DNA of 64,000 bases. Source: Oreocharis arfaki. Its lineage: Eukaryota > Chordata > Aves > Passeriformes > Paramythiidae. This document shows positions 23,559 to 38,259 of the stretch, in pieces (within the stretch, counting starts at the first letter, position 1; every line of letters starts with the position of its first letter). The stretch spans positions 1,214,029 to 1,278,028 of the forward strand of contig VZRR01011463.1 of the NCBI GenBank assembly GCA_013398015.1. The letters run 5' to 3'. The translations under genes were made by a program, and so were the position numbers. The notes beneath the pieces are model-generated. The model saw only the letters and a program-made list of their open reading frames with translations. It did no database searches and had not been told where the DNA came from.

Positions 23559-25879
23559 GATACGCACTTACTTCCCTTCTCTTCCCCACCTAAAGACCTA
23601 AAACCATGCACGTGGATGAGAGCAAGCCAGCAATACCATTTGGTGGCCTAGCTTTCATTAAAAGGGGATACTGGTACCAGTGATATTGCATTAATAGAAC
23701 TATGTAATAAAATGTCTTGCTTTCAAAATTTGTGAATGCCCAGGTGACCTGTGGAAGAGAAGGAAGCTAATGGAACACATAAAAAAGGACATTTTAGTGG
23801 AGAAGCAAATGAAAGAATATCTTCCAGCATCCCCCACTGAAGAAAAATCAGGTCATCTTGAGAACAACTGCCTGCTCTGACTGGTCCCATAGTACTTTTT
23901 GATGTATGATGTCAAGGACTGCTTCATGTATCTAATAAAATCTTCAAGGACATGTGACCTTTGTCTATGGGTGAGGGAGCAAATGACAAAGGATGCTAAT
24001 GGACATGCTGCAGTGAACCCGGACCTAACTCTTGCCCGATAGGAAACTGGCAAAATCCAGACAAAAAATAGGACAATCTTGTCATAATCTTTTCAATTAC
24101 CACTCTAAAACAAAGAGCTCTGCCCAATAGTCATTTTCCTTCTTAATTGACAGGGAATCAGGTCAGAACAAACAGAAAGGTGTTTCAGCAGAGGTGTTTC
24201 ACCAAAACTTGCAACAGGAAGCAGTTCACAGTAGCCAGGAGGCAGATTTACATGCTACTACCTCCTTTCAACACAATGCTTTGCCACTTGTCCAAAGTGT
24301 CCACTGGGTAGGTAGCATTAGCTGATTATGTTGTCATTACCAAATAGCATTTTCGTGAACTAAGCCTCACTACTATTTACTTAGAGTTTCTTGCTCTTCA
24401 TTTCCAGTGAAGAAGGCTTCAATCATCAGAATAATCTGGTAATAAATTTCCGGGTACTTTCAACGTGTCGCAATTCTCATGTCACTGACTGTGACCTACA
24501 GCTTTTCCATCAAATCCAGAACTGTTTTACTTGAAAGAAGTCAAGGCAGTATCTTTAAAGCAGACCCTTTCAAACGCAGGGGTAGAGGCACACTGGCCTG
24601 AATCGAACTAAAAGTCTTTGAGGAGTATATTAAACACAATGAGAAATACTGCAAGCAATAAACCAGTGGAAGTAATTTTCTAATTACTGTCAGAATTTTC
24701 AGGATCTGAGGTGGACAAAATTTAAGAGGCAGGATGACATTCCTAAACTTGCAGTGGAAAAAATGGGACAAAGGAATGTCGCAAAAGCTGTACAACCACC
24801 AACACCCATTCCTCAACTGAATATCACAGCCTGGCTGTTTTTTGGCCATTTCCTGCAGATATCCCACTTGCACTTCTGAACAAGTCCAAAACAATCGGCA
24901 TAAACCAGCAGGAGTGGCACAAAGCAGTACAAAGTACAGGGCATTAATGTAGCTTATCTCTATCCTGTCAGCAATACGGTTGTGACAGCTTGTTCTGGCT
25001 TTCCACCTCTGCCTACAGCGTCATGCTTGGCACACGCCCCCTTGTCTCTCTCAAAAGGTGGCAGGACCCACGGGTCTCCCAAACTAAAGAGTCTGAGTCT
25101 TTGTTTTCGCTTCCAGCCGCAAGGGTTTGACTGACTGCATTCTGCCCTTAGCCACCCCCTCACCTAATCAGATGGGATCCTAAACTGCTTAGCAGTATTT
25201 CACTTTCCATCGCAGTATAAGAAGACCAGGTTACTAAAGGATTAGGAAGTGTAACACTAAGGTGTTACATATACAAAGAGAGGTGCCTGTCCTAGTCTCT
25301 TCTAAACCTTGCTCAGGGGGGACCTGTAAAAAGACAGGAGACTCCAAAAGGAAAGAAATCCCGAACAAACAAGGTGATGAATCTGGACTATGGTGGATGT
25401 GGCTGCATACATGACCCAAGAGATAGAAAAGGAGCACCATGAGGAGAGAGCAGTGATTGACATCCAGCTCTTCTGGACAGGCAGACAAATGGAGCAAGCA
25501 AGGGCATAAATATGAATACATTTTCAAACAATTCACATACATCAACAGTCAGAATTTAATGGCTGTGGTCAGTAAGGGACAAAAAGCAGAAACAGATCAT
25601 TGCAAATGAATAGGAAAGCCTGTTAGCACGTCAGTGATGCTGCTTCAGATTCTTTTCAAACAGGAAGCAGCCTCCCGTGAAGGCAGAGAACTTAAGTAAG
25701 TTACCTGACCTTGGTTTGTTCCCAAAGGTCATATAAACAAAATTTGGTTTGCATCTCCGAATATAATCCGTTTGCTGTTCTTTTTCTAAATTGGGCTGTA
25801 CACCACTGTAACTCATGGATTTTGCTCAAATTTCTCTCCATGGCAAGTTTACTAACTTATGGGTGGCCTATAAAGAGGT

Positions 25880-25894
25880 AAAAAAAAAAAAAAA
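25880..25894. repeat. A15 homopolymer
   Basis: Run of A within ordinary intron sequence. Confidence 0.9.
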
Positions 25895-28800
25895 TCTGTT
25901 CCAGTCAAAAGCCAGGCTACTCCTACATTAATTTTTGTATCACACAGCTACTAGAGTAGAATACTCTCCAGTCTCATCACCTATGCTTGCCACTTCTCTT
26001 TAGCAGGGCTGTTGTAAAGTCAGCAGTAAATCTGCCTCCTGTATCTGCCCACTGTTTCTGTCATGTTATGATCAGACGACACATGAACCCATTTATACTG
26101 GTTTATCATTCAAGGATGCTCTATTCCCTTTGCAAACGGAATACAAAAGTCCCTTGGCCCCTGTGTGCAGGATTTGGTGGGCAAGAGAGGGGGAAGAAAG
26201 TGATCTTCCCAAAGACATTGTTTTCTCAGAGAACGCCCTGAGGTGCTCCAGTGCTTTACAACTCTTCCACCACAGACCACCAGCCAAACCAAAGCAACAC
26301 CCAGGCACTGGTCACTCTCACTGCCCCTGCACCTGGTGGCCCCATCACAAAACTCACACATGCAACTGGGAAATCTTTGATGCTTTCTTGCTGAGCCTGA
26401 ACGATGCAAGCACCTACCACAGTCTCCAGGGGTGGGGCACTCCAGTTTCTGGGCATTAAATACATATTAACAGTAGCCTGCTTTTATGAGCCTCTCCTCG
26501 GGAAGGTAAATGCAATCTCTTTGAGGTTGGTAATGATCATTGCAGCTGCACATTTGCCACCCAGCTAACCTAAGGGCCCAGAGAAAAAGCTGCAAAGCTG
26601 TATATTCAACAAGTTTTTCCACTTCTATGATACTCTAGATTAAATGGGAGTTTGCTAATGTTTACTGCTTTGGGTTTTGCTTCTTCTGTGGCTGTATCTT
26701 GCTTTGAGATTCATGACTGTAAGCGCGCTACAAATGTGTATTAGAGACTTCGACAATTAGTCTGCGTCTGGACCAACACTTCACAACAGCCCGTTTTCCA
26801 AAAGGCAGACAGTCTTGGAATTGAAAGCACCAAGGAGAAAGTTTACTCATGTTTTAGGGAGCTTTGCCAGTGATTCCCCTTCTGCCCCATTTCGAGGGGT
26901 TTTCTACTTTATTCCATTTCTTCAGCTCACTGGGACCCCAGCTCACTAAAAACAAAAATATTTTAGAGATCTTGACCTGCACCAGCACCGAGTGACCACC
27001 ACCACAGACACATGCCCCTGTGTTCGCCAGCATCCCGGCCACAGTTCTGCTGTGTTGTAGTCAGCCTGTACCGGCACTGAGAGCCAGCACTGATGGTCTT
27101 GGGCACGAGCTCTGCTTTGCTTCTTTGGGGCTCCAAGCTGCTACATCCACATGGCCAGCACAGTGCAGGGGTGCACCAGCTCACATGGATGTGTCCAGTG
27201 CAGCCCTTCATTCTGGTCCTTCTCACTGGTCTGAATCACCGAGGTGACGGCATGTACAGAGGGACGAGTGACAGAGAGAAACCTCTGAAGAAAAATACTT
27301 TAGTCGTCTGTCTTTTGCCAAGAAGGAACAACATTCATGCTCAAAGTTTTGGTTCAGCAGTTTCAGTCTCGTTGGTAGAACAGGTTGGGCCAAGCAGAAA
27401 CGCAGTCAGTTTGTGATTCATTGCAAATTATTTGGTTTCAGCCTACAGTTTATGTTTTAGTCCCTTTACCTGTATACTCTATCATCAAAAAGAATCAGCA
27501 ACTCCCCACCTTAGACATTTAGCAATCTCACAGGACACTGGTGACTTGTTCAAAGATATATCAAAAGCCTGTAGTTGCAGAAATTTGGTTTTTTGGGGAC
27601 TGAATTCTTACAGCTTTGAGCTTCTCATCCACATTTCTGGAAAATGCTGGATCTGTGTTACAGCTGCCACTCCACCCATCCTGCCCCACTGCTGGTAGCT
27701 TTTGCCCTAAATAAAACAAGGATATTAGTGTGGCTACAAACCAGATGATGGACCTAACTAGACTTTAGTCACAACTGTACCTGTCATTATAACTTAAATC
27801 AGCCTGTGCTTCCTTATTCTTCTATCTCTGTATTTAAACACTGTGCTGATATACACCAAATTCCCTGTAGCACTGTTAGACACTTTATTCATGCCTCACA
27901 TGTGCTTGTTTGCTTCGATGGTGGGAAGAATAAATCCCACTTCTTTCTACTCCTCACTCACTCCTGTTAGATAATACCAGCGGTACGGATAACAATTAAA
28001 TACTACAGATAATACTGCTACTGGTAACACGCTAAATGAGCCTCTTAAATAATAATTAAAGAAAATGGATTTACTCACAAAATGGGTAAGTAGTTAAGAA
28101 TGTGGCACCACATAATTGAAACTTAACCCCAGTGCTACATTTGCATTCACGGAGAGACCATAAACCTCGAGTAAAACTACATTCAAATGATTTGGAAAAA
28201 TTTAGTGCTCACAGGCTGTGCTAGGCTGACACCTTTCTGAGAAGGTTCATGATTTGGTTCCATTAGACCTTCTAAAACCTACTGATGACAGGGTGTGTTA
28301 ATAAGCAATGGGATTTGGGGTTAATAAGCAAATGGGGTTTGGGAGCTCCTTGAGACCAAGAAAAAGCTGGTAATGTGTCTATGTGAATTTAGTGGCTGCA
28401 CGGATCCAAAAGAGCAACAGCGCAAAAACATTCTCAAGCAGCTGCTCCTCTTCCTCACCATTGCATACTGAAGGATTTTAAACCACGCAGTTGTTTAAAC
28501 TACAGGGGTGGCACGTTAAGCACCCTTCTGGCAAACATCCTGCAGCCAAAATGAAAACGTGAAAATCCTGGTACAAAATCTAATCATCCTGCAGCTAATA
28601 TAACTGAAAAGTGACAGAATAATGTCTTGATGTCCTGGCACGGCTTATTCTTGTATGCTAATGCACTTTGGAGAGAGTGAGCAGTCCTGGAAAACTCTCT
28701 GCATCCAAAGCTCCACAAACCCACCAGGACTAGGGTTCCTTCACAAAAGGAAGGCTCCTTCACTATTTAGTTGGTTTTCCAGCAAACTTTGTGACCTTTC

Positions 28801-29840
28801 TGAATGGTGTCTCTGGGGGCAGAGTTTTTGACCTAGAGCTGCAGTTCTTTCCTCACAATAGTCAAAAGCTCTCCATGAGATGTTTCTGCAACTTCAGGTC
28901 AGCATCCTGCAAGGGAGCTGTAGTAGGTTGGAGCTCATCCCAAATGCTCCTGCACCCACTGCCTCTTAGTCTGTCTTGAAAAAGAAAAATCTCTGCTTCC
29001 CCCAAATTAAACATTTTACAGAGAGGTAAAATGGGCTGGGGAAATACTTGTTTCTGATGGGTCTGAGGAAGTCAGACAGGCAGCAAGAAGGTTGGGGAAT
29101 TAAAGTCCCTGCAGCTGCCTGCCAGCAATGGGCACGCATCACTGCTCCTGTGGCTCCCTGGGCTGCAAGTGTGTGTCACATGAAATAAGTCCATACCTGA
29201 TGATTAAATTTCTAAATTGTCGTTTCCATGCGGTCCCTGGGGGAAAAATATAGGGCTCTGTCATCCTTCCTGAAGCTGTCAATTCTGGACCAAAAAAACT
29301 GGAGGAAAAGAGTGGGAACAAAAAGATGGAGGAAACTAAATTCAGGTCATGGCAGTGAGTTGGGTCAAAGAGCTGCAGAGTGAAGGCAGGTCTTTTCCTT
29401 TTCTTTCTTTCTTTCCCTGCTCAATGCCAGACTTGTTTAACAAGACTCTCCTTGGTGAATTTTCTTTTGTAATTAACAAATGAAAAGAAAACATGCTTCT
29501 CTGAATTAAAAGAAAAAACAAAGAAACAATGCAGCTGCCTTTTGCAATCCATTTCAATTTTTAATACTAGGAAAAGGTTTTGCTGCCTCTGCATATGTAC
29601 AGTCTTACTTTTCAGCCTTCTTCAGTTCATGAGGGAGAGGGAGAAGAAGCGAGTATCTTAAATGATTTGAGGATTTCTGCATTCATATTAAATGATAAAC
29701 ACTAAGAAAATAACAGTGAGAAATAGTTTCTAGCACGCAGGCTGGGCAAATGGATCACAACAGACACAGCGTGTGGCTGATCTCATAAGGCCTGAAAGAT
29801 TATCTCGCTCCTCAGCCCGTGCTAACCAAACATGCTTTAT

Positions 29841-29855
29841 TTTTTTTTTTTTTTT
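29841..29855. repeat. T15 homopolymer
   Basis: Run of T within ordinary intron sequence. Confidence 0.9.
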
Positions 29856-31948
29856 AAGATCTTTTGATGCCTTACATAGGCTCACACAACTCTTCCCTGC
29901 TTCATGTCTATTAAAAAACCCTGGCAGGCTGAGTTTGCTCTCAGGCAAGAGGGAAGGTGAGGAAGGTATATAATCTCTTCAGTTTTCTTGGCACCAGAAC
30001 AAACCCACAGACGCCAGCCACCACTAGGTGTAGGCAGGAAGATGACTCCTAGCCATTAGGACATCCAGACTCTGGGAGACTCTGCTTCCTAAGCGCAAAA
30101 ATGTTTGCCTGCTTCAAAGATGGGGCTTGGCAAATTTGGGGGAAAAAAAAAATTAAAGGCTAGGTGATGGGCTGCATGACCCTTCAGGTCCCTGACAAAA
30201 TTAAACTGGGCTTGGGCACTCCTGCCTGCACCCCATCACTTCCTGTATGACTCTGCTGAAAGTGATCACTGGGAACACAGACCCAGGAGAGGAAAAGCTC
30301 GATGGTGCCGGCTACTGCTGGGAGTGATGCACGAAGGTGGCAGACAAGTCTCACCTCTACCCTACAACAGAGTACCTGCAAAGAGAAGCATGCAAACGTA
30401 GCACCTTTAATTTGCAAATGCTTCTCCCAACACAAATCCCCCAGGCTGCAAGGCTGGGACTTGTTGAGCAAGATGTACACAGTGAAACTCTGACTGAGAC
30501 GCGTGCACAGCATGACAGCATAGAAACAACGATATACAGCCGTCCTCTGGGCAGGAAACTTCCTACAAACCGCATACCTAGGAGACCTGCAGAGCTGTCA
30601 GCAAGGAAGGGAAATCTAGAGAAGAAAAGAAGGAAAGGAAAAGTAAGTTTGCAAGAATTAAGAGACACAAAGATCTGCCCTTGCACAGCCATATAGTGCC
30701 TGTCAGTCCAGCTCATTTGCTATATTGTCTTCTGCATCCTTGTAGCCTAGTGGCAAAGAATGGTCTCTATCTCCAGGGACCCTTGAAGACAAGTGTTGTC
30801 TAAACCACTCAGACACAGAGACCAGGAGCTGGCTTGAGAATGTCTCATTACTCTGGACCTTGAGATGGGCTGGAGCAGCTGCAGTGGCAGTGGGATCAGC
30901 AGAGATCCCAAAGTGGTCCCTGTCACGGTATCAAGTCTGCCTCCAGCACAGTGCTCTGCAGACCCAGGGGTTTTGGCTGCACCGATAATAGCTGGTAGCT
31001 CAACCCAAAACAAATAAAATTAAAATTAAGATTCCTCTGGAGCTGACTCATAGCAGAAGTGTAGTCTTTTACTGGCCTGTGCTTCCCTTCCCCCATGTGC
31101 TCGCCTCCCTCACAGCAGAACGATGAAGAACTGCCGTTTACCAGTGAACAGGCTCCCACACTTCCCCAAGCCAAGCCCAGTTTTGCTCAACACTCCACAT
31201 CCCCAAAGGTACACAAACGGTTTAAAAGGCTCCAGTTTAGAAGGCAACTCAGAGCCAAATGTTTAAACACCTTACTTGAAAAAGCTCACTGAGCAGTGCC
31301 CATGCACAGATTCCATCTTCTTCTTCTTATCTGTTTTGCCAAAATGCTTTGCTGCACCAGTGCATTGATTGGGCTGACTACAGAAAACAGTAAACTATTT
31401 GCTAGTCCATTCCTAGCAAATATGTCTCTTGCAATAAGAGCACATTTTTGTCTTGCTTGGTTTGGACCAGTGGCATTTGTTATGCATCACCACAGAATAA
31501 AAAGAGGATAAAGATTTCAGAGTTTGGCCCTACACTGTGTGTGCAGAAAGGAAAGAGAAAGGGAGCCTGCCTCTTAGTGATACAAATATTTATCTGAGCT
31601 CAACACTTAGCAAGTCCTGAAGTTTTTACCAAATGATGTTGAAAAGTGTTTTGTAGTTTCAACCCCCTTCCCAAGAGACCTCTTTAAGGACAGCACTGCA
31701 CTGATGGCACTCGGCAGCTCAGCCATTGTGGCAGCCAACGCCAAAAGGGCTGACAGGGAATTAACTGAGTCACTCTCTCACTTCAGTTCAGGTCAGCCCA
31801 GGTCGCGGCTGAGGTGATGTGGAGAGACCTGCACTGATCAACCTGTAAGGGTGGGATAAGGGCTGCCAGGCTGGTGTTTGCCTCCAGTGTTAAATGTGCT
31901 TTTCCACATAACTCTCTAGCTGTGACCATGCACGTATAAAGAAAAAAC

Positions 31949-32706
31949 AGAATCATAGAACATTTTAGGCCAGAAAAGACCTTTAAAATCATCGAGTCCA
32001 ACCATTAACCCAGCACTTCCAAGTTCACCTCTAAACCATGTCCCTAAGTGTGACATCTACATGACTTTTAAAACCACCAAGGACGGTGACTCAACTATCC
32101 CCATGGGCAGCCTGCTCTTGTGCCTGTCAACCCTTCCTGGGAAGAAATTTCTTCCTAATATCCAATCTAAATCTCCCCTGGTGCAACTTAAGGCCATTTC
32201 CTCTTGTCCCATCACTTGTTACTCGGGAAGGATATACAGAGGAGGGAGCCAGACTCCTCTTGGTGGTGCTGAGCAGTAGGATGAGAAGCAATGGGCAGAA
32301 ACTGGAACACAGGAAGTTCCATTCGAGAAAGAATTTCTTTACTATGAGGGTGACTTAGCACTGGAACAGGCTGACCAGAGAGGTTGTAGAGTCTCTTCTC
32401 TGGAGATTCAAAAGCCATCTGGACACAGCCCTGAGTAACATGTGCTAAGGGACCCTGCTTGGGCAGGGAAGTTGTACTCAATGATCTCCAGGGCTCCCTT
32501 CCAACACAAATCATTCTGTGATTCTCTGAAAAAGACCACCCCACACCTCACTGCAACCTCCTTCCACACAGTCGTAGAGTGTGATAAGGTCACCCCTGAG
32601 TCTCCTTTTCTTCATGCTAAACAACCCCAGCTCCCTCAGCCACTCCTCATGGGACTTACCCTACAGAGCCATCACCAGCTTCACTGCCCTTCTTTGGACA
32701 CACTCA
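31949..32706 (-). mobile_element. CR1 LINE 3' portion, interrupted by a second CR1
   Basis: The left end AGAATCATAGAACATTTTAG is the inverted CR1 3' tail. The copy continues through CTTCCTAATATCCAATCTAA and CTCTTGTCCCATCACTTGTT to about 32230, resumes at about 32529, and runs through CTCCTTTTCTTCATGCTAAA to about 32706. The two parts join naturally at the place where other CR1 copies read continuously. Confidence 0.9.
32231..32528 (+). mobile_element. CR1 LINE 3' end nested inside an older CR1
   Basis: This plus-strand 5'-truncated copy ends with ATCATTCTGTGATTCTCTG, the CR1 3' tail, preceded by CTCAATGATCTCCAGGGCTC. It splits the minus-strand CR1 at 32230/32529, so it inserted later. Its sequence is of a different subfamily from its host copy. 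Confidence 0.85.
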
Positions 32707-35700
32707 TAAATTAGTGCAACTTACTGGGAAGGGAGGGCAGGGAACAACCCTCGCTTAGAGCATAAACTGGCAGAAAGCACTGATTTCTATAGCCGAGAAA
32801 CACAGCTCAGCTAACTCCATACATGCTGCAGCCAAAGCTGCTCTACTGCCTGTCAAAGAACAAACATATTTGCATCCTGTCCTTTTTATCTGCACAGGCC
32901 CAGTGGGAAATAACAGAGAAAGGATGCCAAACACCGCCAAAACATGTGGTGAAACTGCACAGAAGCCAGAAAAGATTTCACCTCTCCACGACTCCCAGAG
33001 AAACACTTAGGTGTGGTCCAAACTTAGGGGCATTAATGGAAAATTCCTTAAAATTTCAGAGCACTTTGAAAAAGTTGCATATTAATTGGTGGACCCTGTT
33101 TTTGTCATTTGACATCCCTAAATCAGACAGCAAAACTCAACAGCTTTAACAACCTTATTTTATTTTAGTCCCCCAAGTCCCTACCCAATGTTTTTTCTTG
33201 ATTAAGCAACCTTTCTTAAAGGACTGATCAGCTTGCTGTCATCTCTCTTTCTGTGACCTATTCAGAGGCAGAAGTGTGTCGAACATCTATTCCCCTGCCT
33301 TGGGGTTCCTTGTGGTATCTCTAAAGCATTTCATTCTGCCTTTTCCTGATTGGATTGGCAAGATTACTCCTCCCTATATGGGTGTGTTGACTATATCTAT
33401 ATTGCTTACTAAGTGAAAAAGAAACATTTCAAAAAACTATTACTCACCTAAAAAATTCACATGGCCCAGCTTTCAAGAGTGAGCTAAACAAAAGTATCTC
33501 AAGGGCGGAACTACGCATCTGACCATGTTCCTGCTGTGGTCAACCGCAGGGCAAGCCACTTATAGCCTCCGCATCCTTACAACAGTCCTTAGCTCAGAGG
33601 CAGAAGGGGATAGATATCAATGCAGGCTTGTCTTCCTGCTTCCTTGCCATCATCCTTGTGTGACTCCCACTCACTGCACACAGGTGGCATCATCCCTGGT
33701 CCCACTGCAGCTTAGCTTCTTCCCAAGAAAAGATGAGAAGTCCTCAGGCTGCTGATGAACATTCCATACAAAGTAAGAGCAAGCTGCACTCCACTAAAGA
33801 AAAAAACCCAATTTGTCTCTTTCTATTAATTTTTGGCCCGTACAACCCAGCTGAGCCCATTACAGTTCATTTCATTGGCATTTGTGGCAGTGCTACAAGA
33901 CTGTAATTTGCACTGGTGCCAGGTTGTCGGCATTGTGAATCTGCATTGTACAATGCCATTGTACTCACTCTAGTGCAGGTTTCTCTAGAGTATGTCTGAA
34001 GAACAGAAATAAAACCAGAACTTACCAGGAGCAAAAGTAACTGAGCTTCATCTTTGGTTTACAACAGCTCACTGGATGCAGCATGTATGTTACATATGAA
34101 AGTACCACCTCATGAACTTCACTGTGTGTCACTTGAAGTATCTCAGTTTAGTTATCCAGACGTAAAATAAAGATACAATTATATTTTCTGTCTGCATCAT
34201 CTTCTTAAAACTTGGGAGACCCCTACCTCCTGCAACATCCTGTAATACAACTGATTGCTAGAGCCTGCTTACAACACAAGAATCAGAGATAATAAAGCCA
34301 AGAGGGAAAACTATCTTTTTCTGCTCATTTCTCATGCCTCTGCAAAATGACACAGCATTATCAGACATGTTAATATGGATAGATTCACAGTAACAACTGC
34401 CCATATACAGTACTTTTCCTAACAGTGGAGTGTTGGTAAATGCAGCTGACTTCAGGCCATAATTCAGGTTCATCTACTTTAAATGCCTGCGTAACCTCGT
34501 TACTGCTCACATTCTTCTCACACTTTTTTTTACTTCAGCCCAGAACTGGCCAGTGCCATTTTACAGACAGAAGACTGTATTCCAAAAATAGACTTGGCCA
34601 CAGTCTTACCTGTGCTTTTGAGTCCCTTCTGTGGGGAAATGCTGTCCAACGGCAGAACTTAGCAGGAACAGATTTAAGACTTCTTCCTCTTTCTCTCTCC
34701 TCCCTGCCACACTCTCATACCCAGGCCTCTAGAGATCCAAACTAGTCTTGCTACTGGGTTGCATTTGGTTTTACCCAAGTCAGCGCCAACCCTCCTGCCC
34801 CACAATCTTTCTTATCTTGCAGACTTCTTGGTGTCTGTGGGAAGAAACAAGGCACAAAATATTGCCCAAGACGCTGCCTCTACTCAAGTGCACTTCTGAT
34901 TATTCACTTCATTAACTGACTGCATCAGGGAACTGCAGCATCAAGCACATCACATGTAGGACACAACTACATTCTCCTTTCTAATACATCTTCATGATTT
35001 GCAATGTATTTCTTTCATTTAGAAGCAGAATAACATTTCCTAACACAGACTGAATTTATTCAGATGCATAGAAGTCAGCTGTCTTTACCACTGACAGACG
35101 CACTTCAATGTAATTAGTTTCATGACTATTAATGAAATAACTCATTTGAACTTTTACCACTAAAATGTTAATGAGCAAGACTGGATAGTGGCTTGGTAAT
35201 GGGATATAGATCCTTTTACAGTTTGCTAGTTTAGATCTGGCCCATGACCATCATGACTAAAGGTCATTACTACCTGAAGACAATTTTATAATCTGCACGA
35301 GACGAGCTGGTAGCATTAAGCCCATGCCTCGCAAGAAACAGCCTTATCATTTCCTCTCAGCAGAAATGCAAAGCCGAGGAAGGTCACTGCTACTTTTACA
35401 CAGTTGTGGTCAGAAAATTTCAGTCGTTAGGACACTTCACCCAGCATCTTTCACCAGCAATGAATTCAATGAAGGTGAAAGAGAAATAATTGGAGTTGAA
35501 AAAGCTTGTGGATTTTTTGTGCAAGATACAATTAGCCTCTCTGACTCACTGTCACAGATTGTTTGCTTTTAGCACACTTGTAAAGAGAACAGGGAAAATA
35601 AATAAATGCTAAACCCATGAAAAATCATACTGTGTCTAAGGTTTAGCTAGTCATTCATTAGGTTCAGAAGTGCACTTAGGGATGTGAACCATGTTAATCC

Positions 35701-38259
35701 TATACATTGTGCCCTCTTGTCAGTCCAGCAAACCAAAATACACACAACTTCCAGCAGAAGCCAACACATACTGTACCCACTCCTTTAAAAAATCATACAC
35801 TTCTGTTTGGTACTGATATAATTCAGCCCATACATAAGCACATACCAAAATTAATAAATTCACCCTGACAGCATTCCAGTGCAAGCCTTAAGAAATATTG
35901 CAACCTCTTCACAGACAGCAAAATGTGACATAGACATGCAACAAAACTGTTTGTTTAAGGATTTAAATGAACTGGGACTTACTAAGTTTTCATGGGGAAC
36001 TTTAGGATAGGTAGGCACAACATAATTACTCAAACAGAAATTCCAAGCACTCAAGCTGGCAACCCTTCTCTTATTGACTGCACGTGGGCTTGACCGAGGT
36101 TATGTGTCTCACTGTCAGGATGATACCTCCAGCACCGTGTTCCTTCACCTTGCCATCTAACTCTTGCCTTTACACAGAGTCACGAATCCCGGACAAGCAC
36201 GTTCCTCAAGCACTGATTTTGACAAAATAGGCAATGTGTGCAATAAATGCAATTCCCTAGCTTACCTTAGCTTTCCCCTTCTTTAGTCTCCTAAGAACAG
36301 TTTTATTTGGACTGGATTATCTTCTGCAAGAGATTAATGGTGGGAGATCTCACAAACCCTCACCATTGTTTTGGCCAAGAAAATGAAATCAAAACTGCCG
36401 AGTGGCACCCAGTCCTCTGTGGATTTTACACTACCATCAGAGCACTCTTTCAAATGCAGTTACAGGCAATGGTCTTCCAATATCCATGTGTGCAGATGCA
36501 GTATAAATGACATGCTTGCAGGGCGCTGTTATTTCATCAATTTTAAAAAATCAATGATCAAGACTTGGCTTTTAGTCATATCATATAAGATAGTAATTCT
36601 AGCCTTTTTTTTTTTTTTAAGAGAAAAAGGATTGCAGCTTGGGTAAAAAGCAGTCACTGCTCTAACAGGGAAGTTGTCATATATTTACATTTGCATATAT
36701 ATGACTGAGCCTCAGCAATTGGCAATACTCGAAAGAGCCAAGAACAATTTTTTGAGCAGTGTTGTCTTAGATGTCGCAGGGGATAGTGACTGTAAATGCC
36801 TGCGGCTTTCAGATGCCAGGATCTTGGCAGCCAGTCTGGTTTTCAGAGCAGAGCTGCTCAGTACCCTTTGCAGACTCTCCTAAGGTGCTTCTGACTAGGA
36901 AACTCCTGGGGAGATATTATAAGCATTAGTCACTTTGAAAAGTTTGAGACATAGTAGATATCCAAGATTAAGCACCTCACTTCATGCACGTTTCAAAGAG
37001 AAACTTTCACATTACATGGTGCAGCCTTAACTCCATAGTTACTGGCCCGCTCACAGGCACTCTTTTCCCACCATTTCCAGATTTCACACAAATATTGCAG
37101 CAGAGTAATGAATGCCACGTGCTAAGATTCAAACAAATAATTCTTTAATTAGTTAAGAACCCTCCCAACCTGACACCACATAAACAAACATGGCTTTTGC
37201 CTAAATTACACATGCACCCTTCAGTAACAACCCAGCTGCTCTGTGCTTTCACTTGTTCGTCTCCAGCTGGGATATGGAGTCACCCCTGTGGTCCTTGCAT
37301 AAACACCTGCTTGCACACAGACAACCTTTCTAGGTAGAACCCTCAACACTAAAATGGCTTCAACCAAAAAAACCTTTGAGACGGTGTCTTGATGAGTGGC
37401 TAGTGCTTTTCTCTAGGAAGCCACACCACCAGGCAGTGTTGCCATCTTAACTACAGCCACATTCAAATTATTTATTTATTGACTTTAATACTTATTTTTA
37501 ACAGATTGGATGGCAGTTTCCAAAACATATTGATATTATAAGGCAAAGGCAACAGAAGAATTACCTCAATGTAGCAAAACCGAATCTGAATTCAGTGACT
37601 TGACAGGAAGAAAGTGCACTTTTAACAGCACTGCTTGAACACAAAGCTTTGATTCTCTAGAAATGGAGCACTTTATTCTGTATTTATATTTTTCCTCAAA
37701 CAGCAAGGTATGGCACTGTTGTACTACTGACAGATCTTTTCTACTGTTCACAATGATAATTTCTTTTTTTTTCAAGTATTTGGGATTCTTCTGAAGCAGG
37801 ATCTTCTGAACTTCCCAGTGACATTCCTGAAATAACTTTGAAGAAGAAATAATGAGCCTCCCCTTACTTTACAGGTTCTCTAATACAACATAAGCAGCTT
37901 TACAAGGCTTAGCTAGTCTCTGCTGACCTAACTGCATATTTTACTCCTACAATAAACTAAAATAAGCAGCCTGCTTCCACAACAATTGACTAATTAACAT
38001 AGTGCTTTTGTTACTTTCTTATTAAACAACAATCCTAGTCTTTTAAAAATCAGACATACCAAGTAACAGTGGAGAAGATTACTAGAAAGAGAGAGACACA
38101 CACGTATAAGCAGATCAGTGTGCCACGGCTGTTGTGTGGGGTTTGTTTTTGGTTGCTGGGGTTTTTTTAATTTCCAACCATTTAGGGTGGTTTATTTCAT
38201 TGCATCTGATTCATTTTCTCAAGTGAAGAGACTGTTCAAATCCCTGCTGGCTGCTGTGT
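32707..38259. other. Intron sequence, no gene
   Basis: Unique AT-rich sequence. A TAAT-dense stretch at about 35095-35220 and an E-box CACGTG at 36081-36086 were noted. No exon seen. Confidence 0.6.
36605..36618. repeat. T14 homopolymer
   Basis: Run of T within ordinary intron sequence. Confidence 0.9.

Larger units (their letters stand above)
23559..31948. other. Intron sequence, no gene
   Basis: Eight kilobases of mostly unique sequence with homopolymer runs. GC-richer segments at 26900-27260 and 30200-31000 contain overlapping short frames in both strands and no recognisable domain. Confidence 0.6.
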
